A stretch of 64,000 nucleotides of DNA from UBA4312 sp040266995 (GCA_040266995.1 JAWRHV010000036.1:1-64000); one strand, 5' to 3'. Positions 18,366-27,430 are shown, counted from the first letter of the stretch. Notes: generated by a model not told the origin, from the letters alone. Translations and numbers: made by a program.

Positions 18366-19271
18366 TCAGATAATTCCGGTTGCCATGTCGTGGCTGACCA
18401 GCGAGTTGTAGTAGTTTGAAATCGTCAGGGGCGCGTTGTAGAGAGCTGCGAGAAGGTATTTCTTGATGTTCCGCACATAGGTGGTATTGTCTTTCATGCA
18501 GTCCATGACGTACTGCACATGTGAAGAGTCCAGCTTCATAAAGCGGGACTTTACAACCTCGGCAGGAAAATCATCCCCGGCGATCCGGATGGTCTTTCTT
18601 GCAGAGCATACGGTATCCACGATCAGCTCAGCGATCTCGGTCAACATTTCCCGGTCAAGGTGATTGTTCTGACAGAGAATGTCATACTCGATGTTCTCAT
18701 AAATGATCTCTCGATATACGTCTCTGGCGTTTTTCCCTTCCGATCCCATCCTTGCTCCTGTGGGGGTAGGGGGATTTGATTGGATAGGATTTGATGCCTG
18801 CGTAATTGATAAATCATTTTTTGATTCTTCTGTACTTGTTCTATCTGTATTTAATTGTGCGGGGTTTCCCTGTTCAGGGTTTCCCAAGACAGGAGACTCC
18901 AAGACTGGATTTACCTGAACTGGATTTTCCCATTCAGGTTTTTCCCATTCAGGTTTTTCCCGCTTAGGCTCCGGCACTCTCGGCTGTTCCAGGATTGTGT
19001 ATTCAATCGCTCCAAGCTGACCATTTGAGCCGCGGATGCGTTCCCGGACGACATAGCCATGTTCTTCAAGCTCCCGCACACCGGCGCAGATGCTGTCAAC
19101 ACCGTCCTTGCAGATATGGGCAAGCCCCTTTGTGGTATAGTCCCAGTTGTCCGGCAGGGACAGCATCAGGGAAAGCAATCCCTTTGCTTTTAGCGACAGG
19201 GACTTGTTTCTCAGATGATGGTTGGACATGACCGTGTAATCACGGGTCTTGTCAATGCGAAATACCGCCAT
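18366..19271 (-). CDS. Element replication initiator, winged-helix type (RepA-like)
   Basis: 301 residues. Residues 1-95 form the winged-helix start common to these element proteins (RIDKTRDYTVMSNHHLRNKS, then LSLKAKGLLSLMLSLPDNWD). A Pro/Glu/Asn-rich linker (about 100-145) has degenerate NP/KPEW repeats. The C-terminal domain ends with ISNYYNSLVSHDM, as in initiators of Clostridia elements. It lies upstream of parB and the DnaC-like loader on the same strand. Probably starts replication of the excised circle. Intact length. Confidence 0.7.
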   Translation of the reverse strand: MAVFRIDKTRDYTVMSNHHLRNKSLSLKAKGLLSLMLSLPDNWDYTTKGLAHICKDGVDSICAGVRELEEHGYVVRERIRGSNGQLGAIEYTILEQPRVPEPKREKPEWEKPEWENPVQVNPVLESPVLGNPEQGNPAQLNTDRTSTEESKNDLSITQASNPIQSNPPTPTGARMGSEGKNARDVYREIIYENIEYDILCQNNHLDREMLTEIAELIVDTVCSARKTIRIAGDDFPAEVVKSRFMKLDSSHVQYVMDCMKDNTTYVRNIKKYLLAALYNAPLTISNYYNSLVSHDMATGII

Positions 19272-19623
19272 TCCGGTTTTCTCCTTCCTTCAAAATGGGT
19301 ATAGAAAAACGCCACAGGTTCGGTTGAGCCTATGGCGTGAAAATTGTGTATTCTGTTAATTCGCGTGGAAAGGTCTTGTGAGCGCGGCAACCGCGTGATA
19401 TGATAGTGCCGCAAAAAAATGAAGTGACCAGAGGATTCCTCCATCTTGTTCTTGCTAAGAATTTGCTAATTGGACGTCGCAAAATTAGCAAGAATCAGGC
19501 ATCACCAAGCGGTATCGGATAACAGGCCAATCGCTGAAAAAGCCTGTGTTTTCAAGGGTTTTACGACATTGGAAGTCACGGGCGATCACGGTGTACGAGG
19601 TAACATCCTGTGCTCCTAAGCGG
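19272..19623. other. Non-coding right end of the element with inverted repeats
   Basis: No gene seen. Two hairpins are clear. One is ACGCCACAGG / CCTATGGCGT at about 19310-19340, with one mismatch. The other is a perfect 9-bp pair TTGCTAATT / AATTAGCAA around 19455-19495. The second, close to the tRNA part, could be an arm-type or excision site of the element, but that is inference. Confidence 0.35.
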
Positions 19624-19751
19624 TAGGTCGGAGGTTCGAATCCTCTCATGGACGCCAGCCAATTCGCTGCAAGTCTTATTTTTAGAGGTTTGCGGCTTTT
19701 TTGTTGGAATAACTTTTGTCTTAATGTTTGGAAAAGCTGTTTGAAGGTATT
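19624..19751 (+). repeat. Direct repeat copy 1: tRNA-Arg 3' part plus terminator (attachment-site candidate)
   Basis: The sequence GGAGG-TTCGAAT-CCTCT is a tRNA T-arm followed by an acceptor strand ending in GCCA. Just upstream, CTCCTAA matches an Arg(CCT) anticodon loop but its 5' stem does not pair, so only the 3' half of the tRNA is present. It is followed by a terminator (GCTGCAA / TTTGCGGC, then T6). A second copy lies 7,807 bp away with five mismatches in 128 bp. This is the pattern left by tRNA-targeting integrases. Confidence 0.7.
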
Positions 19752-19886
19752 GAGAATATCTGTTTCGATGCTTGCTAATCGCGTTGTGATGTATTATGTC
19801 TAAATATAGATCATTTTTTTAGGGACGAGCTGGTTTGGAAACCTTGAAGTCTATTCATATTTAAACGATATAGAGTAGTGAAGTAA

Positions 19887-19921
19887 AAAAACAGTAAATC
19901 TTTTTTCAATACTTACTGCTT
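19887..19921 (-). terminator. Terminator after the XRE/tandem-repeat regulator gene
   Basis: CAGTAA / TTACTG stem with an A-rich loop followed on the minus strand by seven U residues, about 30 bp beyond the stop codon. The remaining bases back to 19752 show no gene. Confidence 0.6.
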
Positions 19922-19948
19922 TTGTATCGCTAAGATGGTGAGAAACCA

Positions 19949-20920
19949 TTAATTTGTCCCATGTTTATCGTCAAGTCCTTTTAGAAATTCTTGAAATGCT
20001 GAAGAATCCCGAAGAAAATCATACTCTGTGCTGGTTTTCAGCTCGGAGATAAGAGCCGGAATCAGTGATTTTCCGACATTCTTTACTGTTTCATGTGCAA
20101 TTCGATAGAACACCGGGGAATCCGACAAAATCCATGGAGCGTTTGCCGCCTCCATCATTTCTTTGATTAACGCAATGCTTCTTTCTTTGTTTTTCTCATA
20201 GAGTGCTATTTGCAGGCGAGGAACAACGGTGCCGTATTGCCACAGCCCAAATAGAGAAATCATCTTCTCAATGATTTCACCGATTTGGCGTGCTTTATCC
20301 GGCTGACTACACTTCCATTCCAGATCCAAGAGCTTCAAGCAGTATGTCTGAACACTTGAAAGAGAGTGTAGGAGCTTGCTTTCCAGAAGTATCGCCGCTT
20401 CATCCAGTTTATCTTGATGGATCAGAATATTCGCTTCATACGGCGTTTTATCAAATTGCTGCTTGGGAATCTGCTCCAATAAAACCGCGACCTGCTCTAA
20501 CCATTGGTTGACAAGAGCTTGGTATCCCTGCTTCTTTTCTGTTTCCATAGGCGTTAGAACAAGGCTGGCATTTAAGATGTTTGCGGGTGAAAGGAGCATA
20601 GCATCACTTTTGGGGTATTCCTGTATTTTCTGTACTGCCATTTTAAAATCTTTGTCCGGACTCTCTTGTGAGAGCATGATAAGTTCCCTTGAAAAAGCTT
20701 CGATTTCAACATCTGTTAAGGTTTCGTGAAAGCCAAATAACGTGTTAAGGTCAATATTCAAAAGTCTTGCCAGTCCGGACAGCAAGGTTACATCCGGAAA
20801 TGTAGTGCCTTTTTCCCATTTGTTGACGGCTGGTGTTGAAACGCCTAAATAATTGGCAATCTGTTCTTGGGTCAGGCCGGCGGCCTTTCGGAATTTCTTG
20901 ATTTGCTCGTTGATTTGCAT
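19949..20920 (-). CDS. XRE-family regulator with helical-repeat C-terminal domain
   Basis: 323 residues from the ATG at 20920, with AAGGAGG 9 nt upstream; the longer frame from 21013 has no such site. N-terminal HTH (residues about 5-60: FRKAAGLTQEQIANYLGVST, PAVNKWEKGTTFPD). The remainder is an all-helical region with TPR-like spacing, as in regulators that bind peptides or sense stress. It follows the ABC permease genes with a 190-bp gap and the same orientation. Likely regulates the exporter, by context only. Confidence 0.75.
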   Translation of the reverse strand: MQINEQIKKFRKAAGLTQEQIANYLGVSTPAVNKWEKGTTFPDVTLLSGLARLLNIDLNTLFGFHETLTDVEIEAFSRELIMLSQESPDKDFKMAVQKIQEYPKSDAMLLSPANILNASLVLTPMETEKKQGYQALVNQWLEQVAVLLEQIPKQQFDKTPYEANILIHQDKLDEAAILLESKLLHSLSSVQTYCLKLLDLEWKCSQPDKARQIGEIIEKMISLFGLWQYGTVVPRLQIALYEKNKERSIALIKEMMEAANAPWILSDSPVFYRIAHETVKNVGKSLIPALISELKTSTEYDFLRDSSAFQEFLKGLDDKHGTN

Positions 20921-21112
20921 GTCATCGACCTCCTTATATCTCAATTTTAACTTGGCGAAAACCGATTTCCTATTGAGCGTTTGTTTAATTATGGAGTTCT
21001 CCGATTTTGTCATAATTCAGATTTTCATAAACAATTCTTTTTGTAAAAATGAAATAACTAACGTAGTTACAGTATTTAAAATACCTCTATAAAAATGTAT
21101 CTTTTATCGGTA

Positions 21113-22120
21113 TCATGCACCCTTTTTTTGAGATATTGATAAGGCGATATATAGTAAAAACCAAACTATACAATGGACAATCAAAATGAGGATATTTCTT
21201 TCTGGCAGTACGGAGCTCTCGCTTAACAGAGACATGACTCCTTCAAAGGTAGCGGTCGATGGAACGATGTAGCACAGCACAGAAGCCCCACCGCCAAAAC
21301 TCAACAAGAATTTCAACAAAGGAATAGCCAGAAAAGCAATCATTATGATCTTGATATAAACAACGCCAACCATAAGGCCATCGGAAAACCGACCTATAAA
21401 CAAGCCGATTAGTGAGGATACAAAGGAAGAAAGCAGAATGAGCATCAGCATGAGTAATGTGTTTTGCAAGGAAAGCCGGAAGCATATCACGGTTGTAATG
21501 ATAGCAGACAAAGAACCGAAAACAAAACCGACAAATATTTTTTGAATAATGTACTGGCTTCGAGACATGGGGAGAACCTCATTGATAAATGCCACACCAT
21601 CTTCTTTTTCCGATATGATATTCATGGCGTTGAACGTGCAGCCCATAAACATCGCCACAATCAGCGTTGCGGCAATAAAGATATTTTGAAATCCGGCCAT
21701 TAAATCTGCCCGCTCCAAAACCTGTGCGCGAATTTGTTCTGCTGCCTCGCGCTGTTCAAAGAGATTGGGTAGCGTATCGGCAGTTTCCCGGAACGTTTCC
21801 AGTTCATCCCCGGAAATGATCGTTTTTATGCCACTTCCATCGGACAGTACACCGATCAGGTTTGTCGATGGCTCATTGATGGACGCCGTTAATTCGTCCA
21901 TTGTTTTGTTGGCGTCTACGGTGCCGTATTTCTCCAACCACAGGACTGTCTGCTCCGGGAGATCGTTTTCCAAAACTCCAAAATGCAATTCTCCCAGCGA
22001 CGACAGATCAAAAGAGCCGACGAAGTTTAGTGCGATTGCCACAATGATCGGGAGAAGAAAAGACATGATACAAAACTTATCCTTTCGGACACTTTTTAGC
22101 TGAAAAAGCAGGCCCTTCAT
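21113..22120 (-). CDS. ABC-2-type transporter permease (second subunit)
   Basis: 335 residues: one N-terminal membrane helix, an extracytoplasmic region of about 130 residues, then five hydrophobic segments, the DrrB/NatB-like ABC-2 layout. Contains NIISEKEDGVAFINEVLPMS, the cytoplasmic ERE-like segment common in ABC-2 permeases. Starts two bases after the preceding permease stop. With that permease and the ATPase it forms an exporter or an immunity/drug-efflux pump; the cargo is unknown. Confidence 0.8.
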   Translation of the reverse strand: MKGLLFQLKSVRKDKFCIMSFLLPIIVAIALNFVGSFDLSSLGELHFGVLENDLPEQTVLWLEKYGTVDANKTMDELTASINEPSTNLIGVLSDGSGIKTIISGDELETFRETADTLPNLFEQREAAEQIRAQVLERADLMAGFQNIFIAATLIVAMFMGCTFNAMNIISEKEDGVAFINEVLPMSRSQYIIQKIFVGFVFGSLSAIITTVICFRLSLQNTLLMLMLILLSSFVSSLIGLFIGRFSDGLMVGVVYIKIIMIAFLAIPLLKFLLSFGGGASVLCYIVPSTATFEGVMSLLSESSVLPERNILILIVHCIVWFLLYIALSISQKKGA

Positions 22121-22122
22121 CG

Positions 22123-23118
22123 TCAGCCCTCCTTTCCCATTTCTTTATGAAACGCTGCCTGAACGAAGAAATACAGTATGCCAATGGCGAGGACTGCGCC
22201 GATGTAGTACATAACGTTTATATGCGACGTTCCAAAATAAGCGCTTTTCAGTTCCATGTAGAGCTGATAAAACGGATGATACTTCACCCACAACATTTTT
22301 ACAGAGGTGTTCGCCGTAAGGAAAACGGGAGTTGCGGCAAAAATGGCAATCACAAGGTAGGCAAGAGAAAACTGCTTGAAATCCCGCAGCAGCATAGCGC
22401 AGGCAAAACCGATCAAGGCCATAATCAGCGATAGGAGAGTCGTTTGAACGAGTACAGCAGGCAAAATGACAAGAACTCCCGACACCTCAATATTGAGCAT
22501 TGTCAGCAATACCGCAAAGACCAGATCGGAAAGCAGAAATACCGTGATTTTGGAGAGGATAAACAGCCTTTTTTTCAGCGGCAGTATCGCATGGACGCGA
22601 ATAACGCCCATTTGTTTTTCCTTGAACAGCACCGAGGCAATCCCAAGGAAACCCACGGCAATCAATTCAATAAACAAAAACTCACAGGTGATTTCTCTGC
22701 GCTGTTTCATTTCCGGTGTGTTTTTCCCAACAGCTTCAGCTTCATGCCTGTTTCCTGACCGCAAAAGGGAAAGCGCGTAATCCTTTCGGTGATTGTCAGC
22801 CTTCTCACTCCCCGCATAGAAAACCACAAAAGGCTCGCCAGAGCTTGCGTCTATGCCCACGCCGTTTGTATCGACAGAAAGCGTCTGAGCCAGTTCTTCG
22901 GAAGAATGAACGTGCAGTATTCGTTCAGAGTACCCGGTTTGCGTCCCCGCCGGATCATACAAATAAACGTGATAAGGCTTTGCTTGCATAAAGTTGATAT
23001 AACCGAAATTGATAAACAGCGTATAGAGAAGCAGCGAACCAAGTGCCACGATCAGGAATTTCCCGGCAATCAGCATTTGAAAATCTTTTTTGATCAGAGA
23101 TATAAAACTCTTCAGCAT
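22123..23118 (-). CDS. ABC-2-type transporter permease (first subunit)
   Basis: 331 residues with the same ABC-2 topology: a helix near the N-terminus, an external domain with Gly/Asp-rich turns, the KEKQMGVIRVHAILPLKK segment, and a bundle of five helices at the C-terminus. Overlaps the ATPase gene stop by one base (23118), so translation is coupled. Partner of the permease downstream. Confidence 0.8.
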   Translation of the reverse strand: MLKSFISLIKKDFQMLIAGKFLIVALGSLLLYTLFINFGYINFMQAKPYHVYLYDPAGTQTGYSERILHVHSSEELAQTLSVDTNGVGIDASSGEPFVVFYAGSEKADNHRKDYALSLLRSGNRHEAEAVGKNTPEMKQRREITCEFLFIELIAVGFLGIASVLFKEKQMGVIRVHAILPLKKRLFILSKITVFLLSDLVFAVLLTMLNIEVSGVLVILPAVLVQTTLLSLIMALIGFACAMLLRDFKQFSLAYLVIAIFAATPVFLTANTSVKMLWVKYHPFYQLYMELKSAYFGTSHINVMYYIGAVLAIGILYFFVQAAFHKEMGKEG

Positions 23119-23966
23119 TAAGACAGACTCCTTCCCGTGTAGCGAATAAAAACATCCTCCAAGGTGGGTTCCTGCGAGTGAATGCTGATAATCTCGTCGT
23201 AAGCAAAAGGGATACCCCTTTCCAAATCCGAGATCTTTAAGGTTGTTTTCTTTCGTCTCCCTTGATAAAGGTAGTCAACTACAATATGACGACTACTGTT
23301 TTGCTCTTTCAGATTTTTTGGTGTATCCAGTGCCACAAGATGCCCACTGCTGATAAAGGCCACCCGATCACAGAGAAGGTCCGCATCCATCATGTTGTGA
23401 GTCGTCAGAAAGACCGTTGTTCCTTTTTGCCGCTGTTCCTCAATGATTTTCCGGAACAGAACAGAGCCGGATGGATCAAGCCCACTGGTAGGCTCGTCCA
23501 GAAATAGTAGCTTTGGATGGCTAATCAGTGCCCGCGCCATGCTTACCCTTTGCCGCATCCCTTTGGAGTAGGAGGATACAGGTTTTTTTCTAAAATCCTT
23601 TGGAAAATCTAGCTTGTCTAAAATTTCATCGATATCCTGCCGCTGCTCTTTGGGGTAAAAGGAGGAAAAATAGTGCAGATTGTCTAAGGCACTTAAATTC
23701 GTATAAAGATAAGGGAATTCAAAAAGAACGCCAATCTTTTGAAAAAAAACCTGCGTATGTGCTGTGGCGATGTCCTTGCCGAATATAGAGACATGTCCGC
23801 TGTGGCCTTTCAGAATACCCGTTAGGATTTTTTGCGTAGTGGATTTCCCGGAACCGTTTGGGCCAAGGAAACCAAATATTTCCCCATCCTTTACAGTAAA
23901 ATCCAACCCTCGCAGGGCTTGTTTCTCATTCCCGTAGGAAAAAGTGAGGTTGTGTACTTCAATCAT
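23118..23966 (-). CDS. ABC transporter ATPase for the ABC-2 permeases
   Basis: 282 residues from the ATG at 23966 (GGGAG 6-9 nt upstream). Walker A GPNGSGKST, signature YSKGMRQR, Walker B LLFLDEPTSGLD and switch His in TTHN. The extended frame from 24029 is the 3' end of the small membrane-protein gene read in another phase. Its start overlaps that gene's stop as ATGA, showing coupling. Energises export through the two permeases. Confidence 0.85.
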   Translation of the reverse strand: MIEVHNLTFSYGNEKQALRGLDFTVKDGEIFGFLGPNGSGKSTTQKILTGILKGHSGHVSIFGKDIATAHTQVFFQKIGVLFEFPYLYTNLSALDNLHYFSSFYPKEQRQDIDEILDKLDFPKDFRKKPVSSYSKGMRQRVSMARALISHPKLLFLDEPTSGLDPSGSVLFRKIIEEQRQKGTTVFLTTHNMMDADLLCDRVAFISSGHLVALDTPKNLKEQNSSRHIVVDYLYQGRRKKTTLKISDLERGIPFAYDEIISIHSQEPTLEDVFIRYTGRSLS

Positions 23967-24115
23967 TTGTCTTCTCCCCATTTCCCGCGTTGTTCCTTTT
24001 TCTTTTTCTGTTGTCGCTTGCTCCACCATTTCGTGAATTTGATCTTAAAAGGAATAGAGACGACGAGTAGCACACTAATAATGATCCAATCGTGCCACGC
24101 TAATCCAAGAAGCAT
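23963..24115 (-). CDS. 50-residue membrane protein at the head of the exporter operon
   Basis: Begins ATG at 24115 after AAGGAGG with 8-nt spacing and ends TGA overlapping the ATPase start. One hydrophobic helix (about residues 9-22, WIIISVLLVVSIPF) is followed by a strongly basic tail (KWWSKRQQKKKKEQR). Good start signals and the ATGA overlap argue that it is real. It may be a small subunit or regulator of the ABC complex. I do not recognise a family. Confidence 0.65.
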   Translation of the reverse strand: MLLGLAWHDWIIISVLLVVSIPFKIKFTKWWSKRQQKKKKEQRGKWGEDK

Positions 24116-24120
24116 GATTA

Positions 24121-24161
24121 ATACCTCCTTATAACTTCTGATAGTTTCAAAATAAAGGAGG
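24121..24161 (-). promoter_or_regulatory. Possible SD-sequestering hairpin before the exporter operon
   Basis: On the minus strand CCTCCTT (24161-24155) is perfectly complementary to AAGGAGG (24130-24124), the ribosome-binding site of the 50-residue gene, with 24 nt between. If folded, the site would be closed, as in translational attenuators of some resistance genes. Pairing seen directly; function inferred. Confidence 0.4.
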
Positions 24162-24204
24162 GATATGAAATCAACGTGCTTTCGCTGTGAAATGGAAGTG
24201 AAAT

Positions 24205-24232
24205 AAAAATCCCGCCTCCCAGGAAGGCGAGA
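24205..24232 (-). terminator. Terminator of the two-component operon
   Basis: CGCCT / AGGCG stem followed on the minus strand by GGGATTTTTATTT, starting a few bases beyond the histidine kinase stop codon. Separates the two-component genes from the exporter operon. Confidence 0.65.
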
Positions 24233-24239
24233 TGATTGA

Positions 24240-25319
24240 CTATTTTACTGTTGGAAAACGAAAATAGAACTCAATACCATCTTTAAGGTTTTGCGCACCA
24301 TATGGGGCATGATACATGGAAAGGATCTGAGAGACGATGGCAAGTCCCAGTCCGGAGCCTTTATGCTGTTGTTGCGAGCCTCGATAAAACTTGCTCCATA
24401 TTTTTGAAAGCTCTAGTTCGTCAAGAGGTGGCGCTTGATTGAAAAGGGAAAACTGTATATGGTTGTTCTCCTGTTGGATTTTCAGACGGATCTCGCCATT
24501 GGGTAAAACGTATTTTTTGGCGTTCTCGATCAGATTTCCAAGCACCTGTTCCATTCGCTTTTTGTCGGCAAGAACAAAGACTTCTTCCTCTGGGATTTCA
24601 TAATGAAAATCATAATTCGTACCAGGCGCATCGATCAGCAGACGCCCAGCAACGGTCTCCACCAGCTCCACAAAATCAAAACGTTCCGCATTCAATTCCG
24701 CTGCTCCTGCCTCTAGTGCAGACAAATCCAACAAAGAGGTAATCAGCTCATCCATACGTTCAGTGGCATCCAGAATGGCTTTCCTGTATTGTTGTTGCTT
24801 TTCTGGATCCGGCTCATCATCCAGACTTTCGGTATAGGCTCGAATCAAACCAAGAGGTGTTTTCATTTCGTGGGAGAGACTATCCGCCAGCTCTTTTCGC
24901 TGCTCTAGAAGAATACGCTCCTTTTCCACATCTTTTTCAAGCTGGTCGTTAGCCATTTCTAGCTTTTCCAGAGCAGAGCGAAGATTCGAGGACATACTAT
25001 TCAAGCTTTGAGAGAGCTCCCCAAACTCGTCTTTCGATGCGACATCACAGGTTACGGAAAAGTCTAAAGCGGCCATTTGCTTTGCCACATCGTTAATTCT
25101 TCGCAAGGGTTCGGATATCAATTTCCTTAAAATATAATCGATGGCTAAAATTACACACACAACAAGAGCGAGCCATATCCAGAACTCCATGCCTTGTTGC
25201 ATTGGAAGTTTTTCGGTCAAAAGATAAAACAGGACGATTGCACCGCCCATGAGCTTTGAAAGCATTAAGACTTTCTTCTGAATAGTTCCGAAGTCAAAAA
25301 GAGTCTTTACTTTTTCCAT
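24240..25319 (-). CDS. Sensor histidine kinase (HAMP, HisKA, HATPase)
   Basis: About 359 residues. Two membrane helices near residues 20-70 with almost no external loop, so it likely senses within the membrane. A HAMP-like segment (RRINDVAKQMAALDFSV) and coiled coil follow. H-box DSLSHEMKTPLG carries the phospho-His; N-box LIENAKKY; G-box GSGLGLAIV. ATG at 25319 chosen for spacing after GAGGG (25325 overlaps the regulator stop). Pairs with the response regulator upstream. Kinases lacking an input domain near ABC exporters often detect cell-envelope antibiotics; that role is inferred. Confidence 0.85.
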   Translation of the reverse strand: MEKVKTLFDFGTIQKKVLMLSKLMGGAIVLFYLLTEKLPMQQGMEFWIWLALVVCVILAIDYILRKLISEPLRRINDVAKQMAALDFSVTCDVASKDEFGELSQSLNSMSSNLRSALEKLEMANDQLEKDVEKERILLEQRKELADSLSHEMKTPLGLIRAYTESLDDEPDPEKQQQYRKAILDATERMDELITSLLDLSALEAGAAELNAERFDFVELVETVAGRLLIDAPGTNYDFHYEIPEEEVFVLADKKRMEQVLGNLIENAKKYVLPNGEIRLKIQQENNHIQFSLFNQAPPLDELELSKIWSKFYRGSQQQHKGSGLGLAIVSQILSMYHAPYGAQNLKDGIEFYFRFPTVK

Positions 25320-25321
25320 AT

Positions 25322-25984
25322 TCATCCCTCAAATTTGTACCCGGAACGGATCAATGTAACGATATGCCGTCCTTCCGAGCCCAGCTTCTGCCGCAAGGTT
25401 TTAATATGGGTATCGACAGTACGGGTATTCCCCTCATAGTCATATCCCCAAATCCGGTTGAGCAGTTGTTCCCGGGAGAAAACTTGATTTTTATTCTGCA
25501 TGAAAAAGTGAAGCAATTGAAATTCCTTGTAGGTCAGGATTATCTCTTTGTCGTTTACCATGACAGTATGAGAGGATGGCTGCAAGACAAGCGCTCCGAT
25601 ACGCAAGATGTCCTGCGACATAGTACCTGAACGTCGTAGCAACGCATTGACTTTTGCCAAAAGAATTTTCGGACTAAATGGCTTAGTGATGTAATCATCC
25701 GCACCATATTCGTAACCTTTGAGCTTATCCTCGTCCGCGCTCTTGGCCGTCAGAAAGATGATGGGAATATCATACATTTCCCGTGCCAGCTTACAGACAG
25801 TAAATCCATCTAAATGAGGCATCATAATATCCAGAATAACTAAATTCACTGGATTGTTTTTCATAATTGTAACGGCATCAATCCCGTCGTCAGCGGTAAT
25901 ACAGGAATGCCCTCCACGCTTCATGGTATCTGTAATAATCGTCTGCATTTCTTTTTCATCTTCTGCAATCAGAATCGCTGCCAT
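25322..25984 (-). CDS. OmpR/PhoB-family response regulator
   Basis: 220 residues. Receiver domain with acidic pair ED near residue 8-9, phospho-acceptor Asp in LVILDIMMP (about 53), Thr in IFLTAKS and Lys in YITKPFSP. C-terminal winged helix ending in TVDTHIKTLRQKLG and LIRSGYKFEG. AGAGGTG box upstream. Overlaps the kinase gene. Likely controls the neighbouring exporter. Confidence 0.88.
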   Translation of the reverse strand: MAAILIAEDEKEMQTIITDTMKRGGHSCITADDGIDAVTIMKNNPVNLVILDIMMPHLDGFTVCKLAREMYDIPIIFLTAKSADEDKLKGYEYGADDYITKPFSPKILLAKVNALLRRSGTMSQDILRIGALVLQPSSHTVMVNDKEIILTYKEFQLLHFFMQNKNQVFSREQLLNRIWGYDYEGNTRTVDTHIKTLRQKLGSEGRHIVTLIRSGYKFEG

Positions 25985-26019
25985 AGAGAATCACCTCTCT
26001 TTTCTAAAGTAAAATTACA

Positions 26020-26217
26020 TCAGGCATGTTTCTTTAACTTTTTCCCTTGCTTTGTTCTGCTATCAACGGGTTTTTTTGAGTCTTTTGGAATTAACCATAC
26101 CGGCCCCATTTTGACAGAACCAGTTATCCGACCTTCGGCGCAATAGTAGTTTATCATTCGAGGGGAAATACCCCATATATTACTCGCTTCTTTTAAAGTC
26201 ATATAATCCATCTTCAT
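26020..26217 (-). CDS. Small excisionase/MerR-like DNA-binding protein
   Basis: 65 residues from ATG at 26217 with GGAGG 6 nt upstream. MTLKEASNIWGISPRMINYY then CAEGRITGSVKMGPVWLIPK is the winged-HTH pattern of excisionase-like helix-turn-helix proteins. The tail is basic. It lies 35 bp upstream of the response regulator on the same strand. Similar small proteins are frequent in integrative elements of gut Firmicutes; whether it acts in excision or transcription cannot be decided. Confidence 0.65.
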   Translation of the reverse strand: MKMDYMTLKEASNIWGISPRMINYYCAEGRITGSVKMGPVWLIPKDSKKPVDSRTKQGKKLKKHA

Positions 26218-26419
26218 TGTTCCTCCACCAAAAAAAATTATACTTCGTACTCTCGAATAATACAAGAATACCGACCTGTACAATGCTAGAGCATGATTCA
26301 TTAAATGATGGCATTTCCATTTTTGTGAGCTCAGCTTCATAAACAATCACGCTCAATGATAACGAGCTGACGATTCCAGTTATAGATTGTCTTCGGGTCT
26401 TTGATGATGCTATTTCCAA

Positions 26420-27380
26420 TCAGTATTTCTCGCTAACATTGGATTTAATCTTATTCACATCTACAGAATACGCCGAATCATTAATACCTACGGAATCAAT
26501 TCGATTTGTGTTATAGATTACAGACGGGTACTTGTTGTAAAGAGGAGACTGTTCATAAATTTCACTAAGTACACAGACAAAACCAGAGAAACCTGCGTGC
26601 GCATGGATCAACCTGCATGTCATTCATATTGGCTATTAAGGTATATGGATCATTGCTAGGGCTGTAGGTGTGATAGAAGGAAAGTTCTCAATACCTCTCG
26701 TATGAGAGTGGAGAACCAGGTCATCATATCCATTCCTGAAAGATTTACCGTGATGCCAAGCGCTTATAGTGGTCAACAACATACAACACGGCATTATCTG
26801 TGGAGGCTTTATCTACCACATAAGGCAAGGTGATGGAAAGAGGTTTTCCATCTTTTCACAGATGTCATCTCCATCAGAATCAACATATCCAGTATGCTCT
26901 AGAAGCCGTTTTGCAGCCTCTAGACTATAGCACATAACATAAGTATCAATATCACAATAGGCATAGTAGGCAGGAAGGATCCTGCTCGGCGGTGAAACCA
27001 TTCCGTTATAGACTGTCTTGCATAAGTGCTTCTTGTCAATGGACTTAGCTACAGCGTTTCATACGGTTACATCATCAAAAGGAGCGGTGGTTGTATTGAA
27101 CGATTTCGACATACTCATCCATTTTGGCTTCAAAATTACTTGCCTTACCAAATTCGGATATAGCATCGAAGTTCACGATATGGGAACCTTATAGAATATC
27201 AATCTCACCCCTGCGAAGGGCAAGCTCAGTAGCTCTGCCATCTGTGATTACAGAAACCTTGAAGCTGTCTGTATCGGGTGCGTTGCCGTGATACTATGGA
27301 TTTCTGACAAACGTGTACTTAGTTCTATCAAAAATACCTGCATACATATAAGGGCCTGTTCCAAAGGAATAGAATATTGA
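26420..27380 (-). pseudogene. Decayed family-5 solute-binding protein (peptide/nickel type)
   Basis: Reading frames on the minus strand give successive pieces of a family-5 binding protein. GTGPYMYAGIFDRTKYTFVR, then NP-stop-YHGNAPDTDSFKVSV and ITDGRATELALRRGEIDIL-stop; APFDDVTV-stop-NAVAKSIDKK; ILPAYYAY...AAKRLLEHTGYVDSDGDDIC. Several stop codons and frame changes are present, and the 5' part is missing at the tRNA-part repeat. It was probably an ABC importer component; nothing else of the importer remains. The 3' part beyond about 26700 is barely recognisable. Confidence 0.65.
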
Positions 27381-27430
27381 CAAAAACCAATGTATTTTAG
27401 ACCTGCTGGTTCACGGATTGAAATCCTTAG

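Larger units (their letters stand above)
8331..19660. mobile_element. Degraded integrative/mobilisable element (left end uncertain)
   Basis: Grouping based on content: XRE regulator, MobP relaxase, TnpW, DnaC-like loader, ParB and replication initiator, ending at a tRNA-Arg 3'-part with its terminator (19624-19751). No type IV secretion genes and no integrase are visible, ParB is broken twice and two XRE genes are remnants, so it is not self-transmissible as it stands. The transport module at 267-8055 may also be cargo of this element, with the true left end outside the window. Confidence 0.55.

Noticed and set aside
8331..19660. Integrase or type IV secretion genes of the element
   Set aside because: Looked for on both strands and found none. 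The element can be described as mobilisable at most, and the earlier idea of a complete ICE was dropped.
19580..19661. A complete tRNA gene at the left repeat
   Set aside because: The anticodon-loop-like CTCCTAA and T-arm are there, but the 5' acceptor strand, D-arm and anticodon 5' strand do not pair. Only the 3' part is present.
24165..24206. Twelve-codon plus-strand ORF (with Cys-x2-Cys) directly after AAGGAGGGAT
   Set aside because: The apparent ribosome site is the complement of the minus-strand leader pairing and there is no promoter for the plus strand. More likely a by-product of the inverted repeat.
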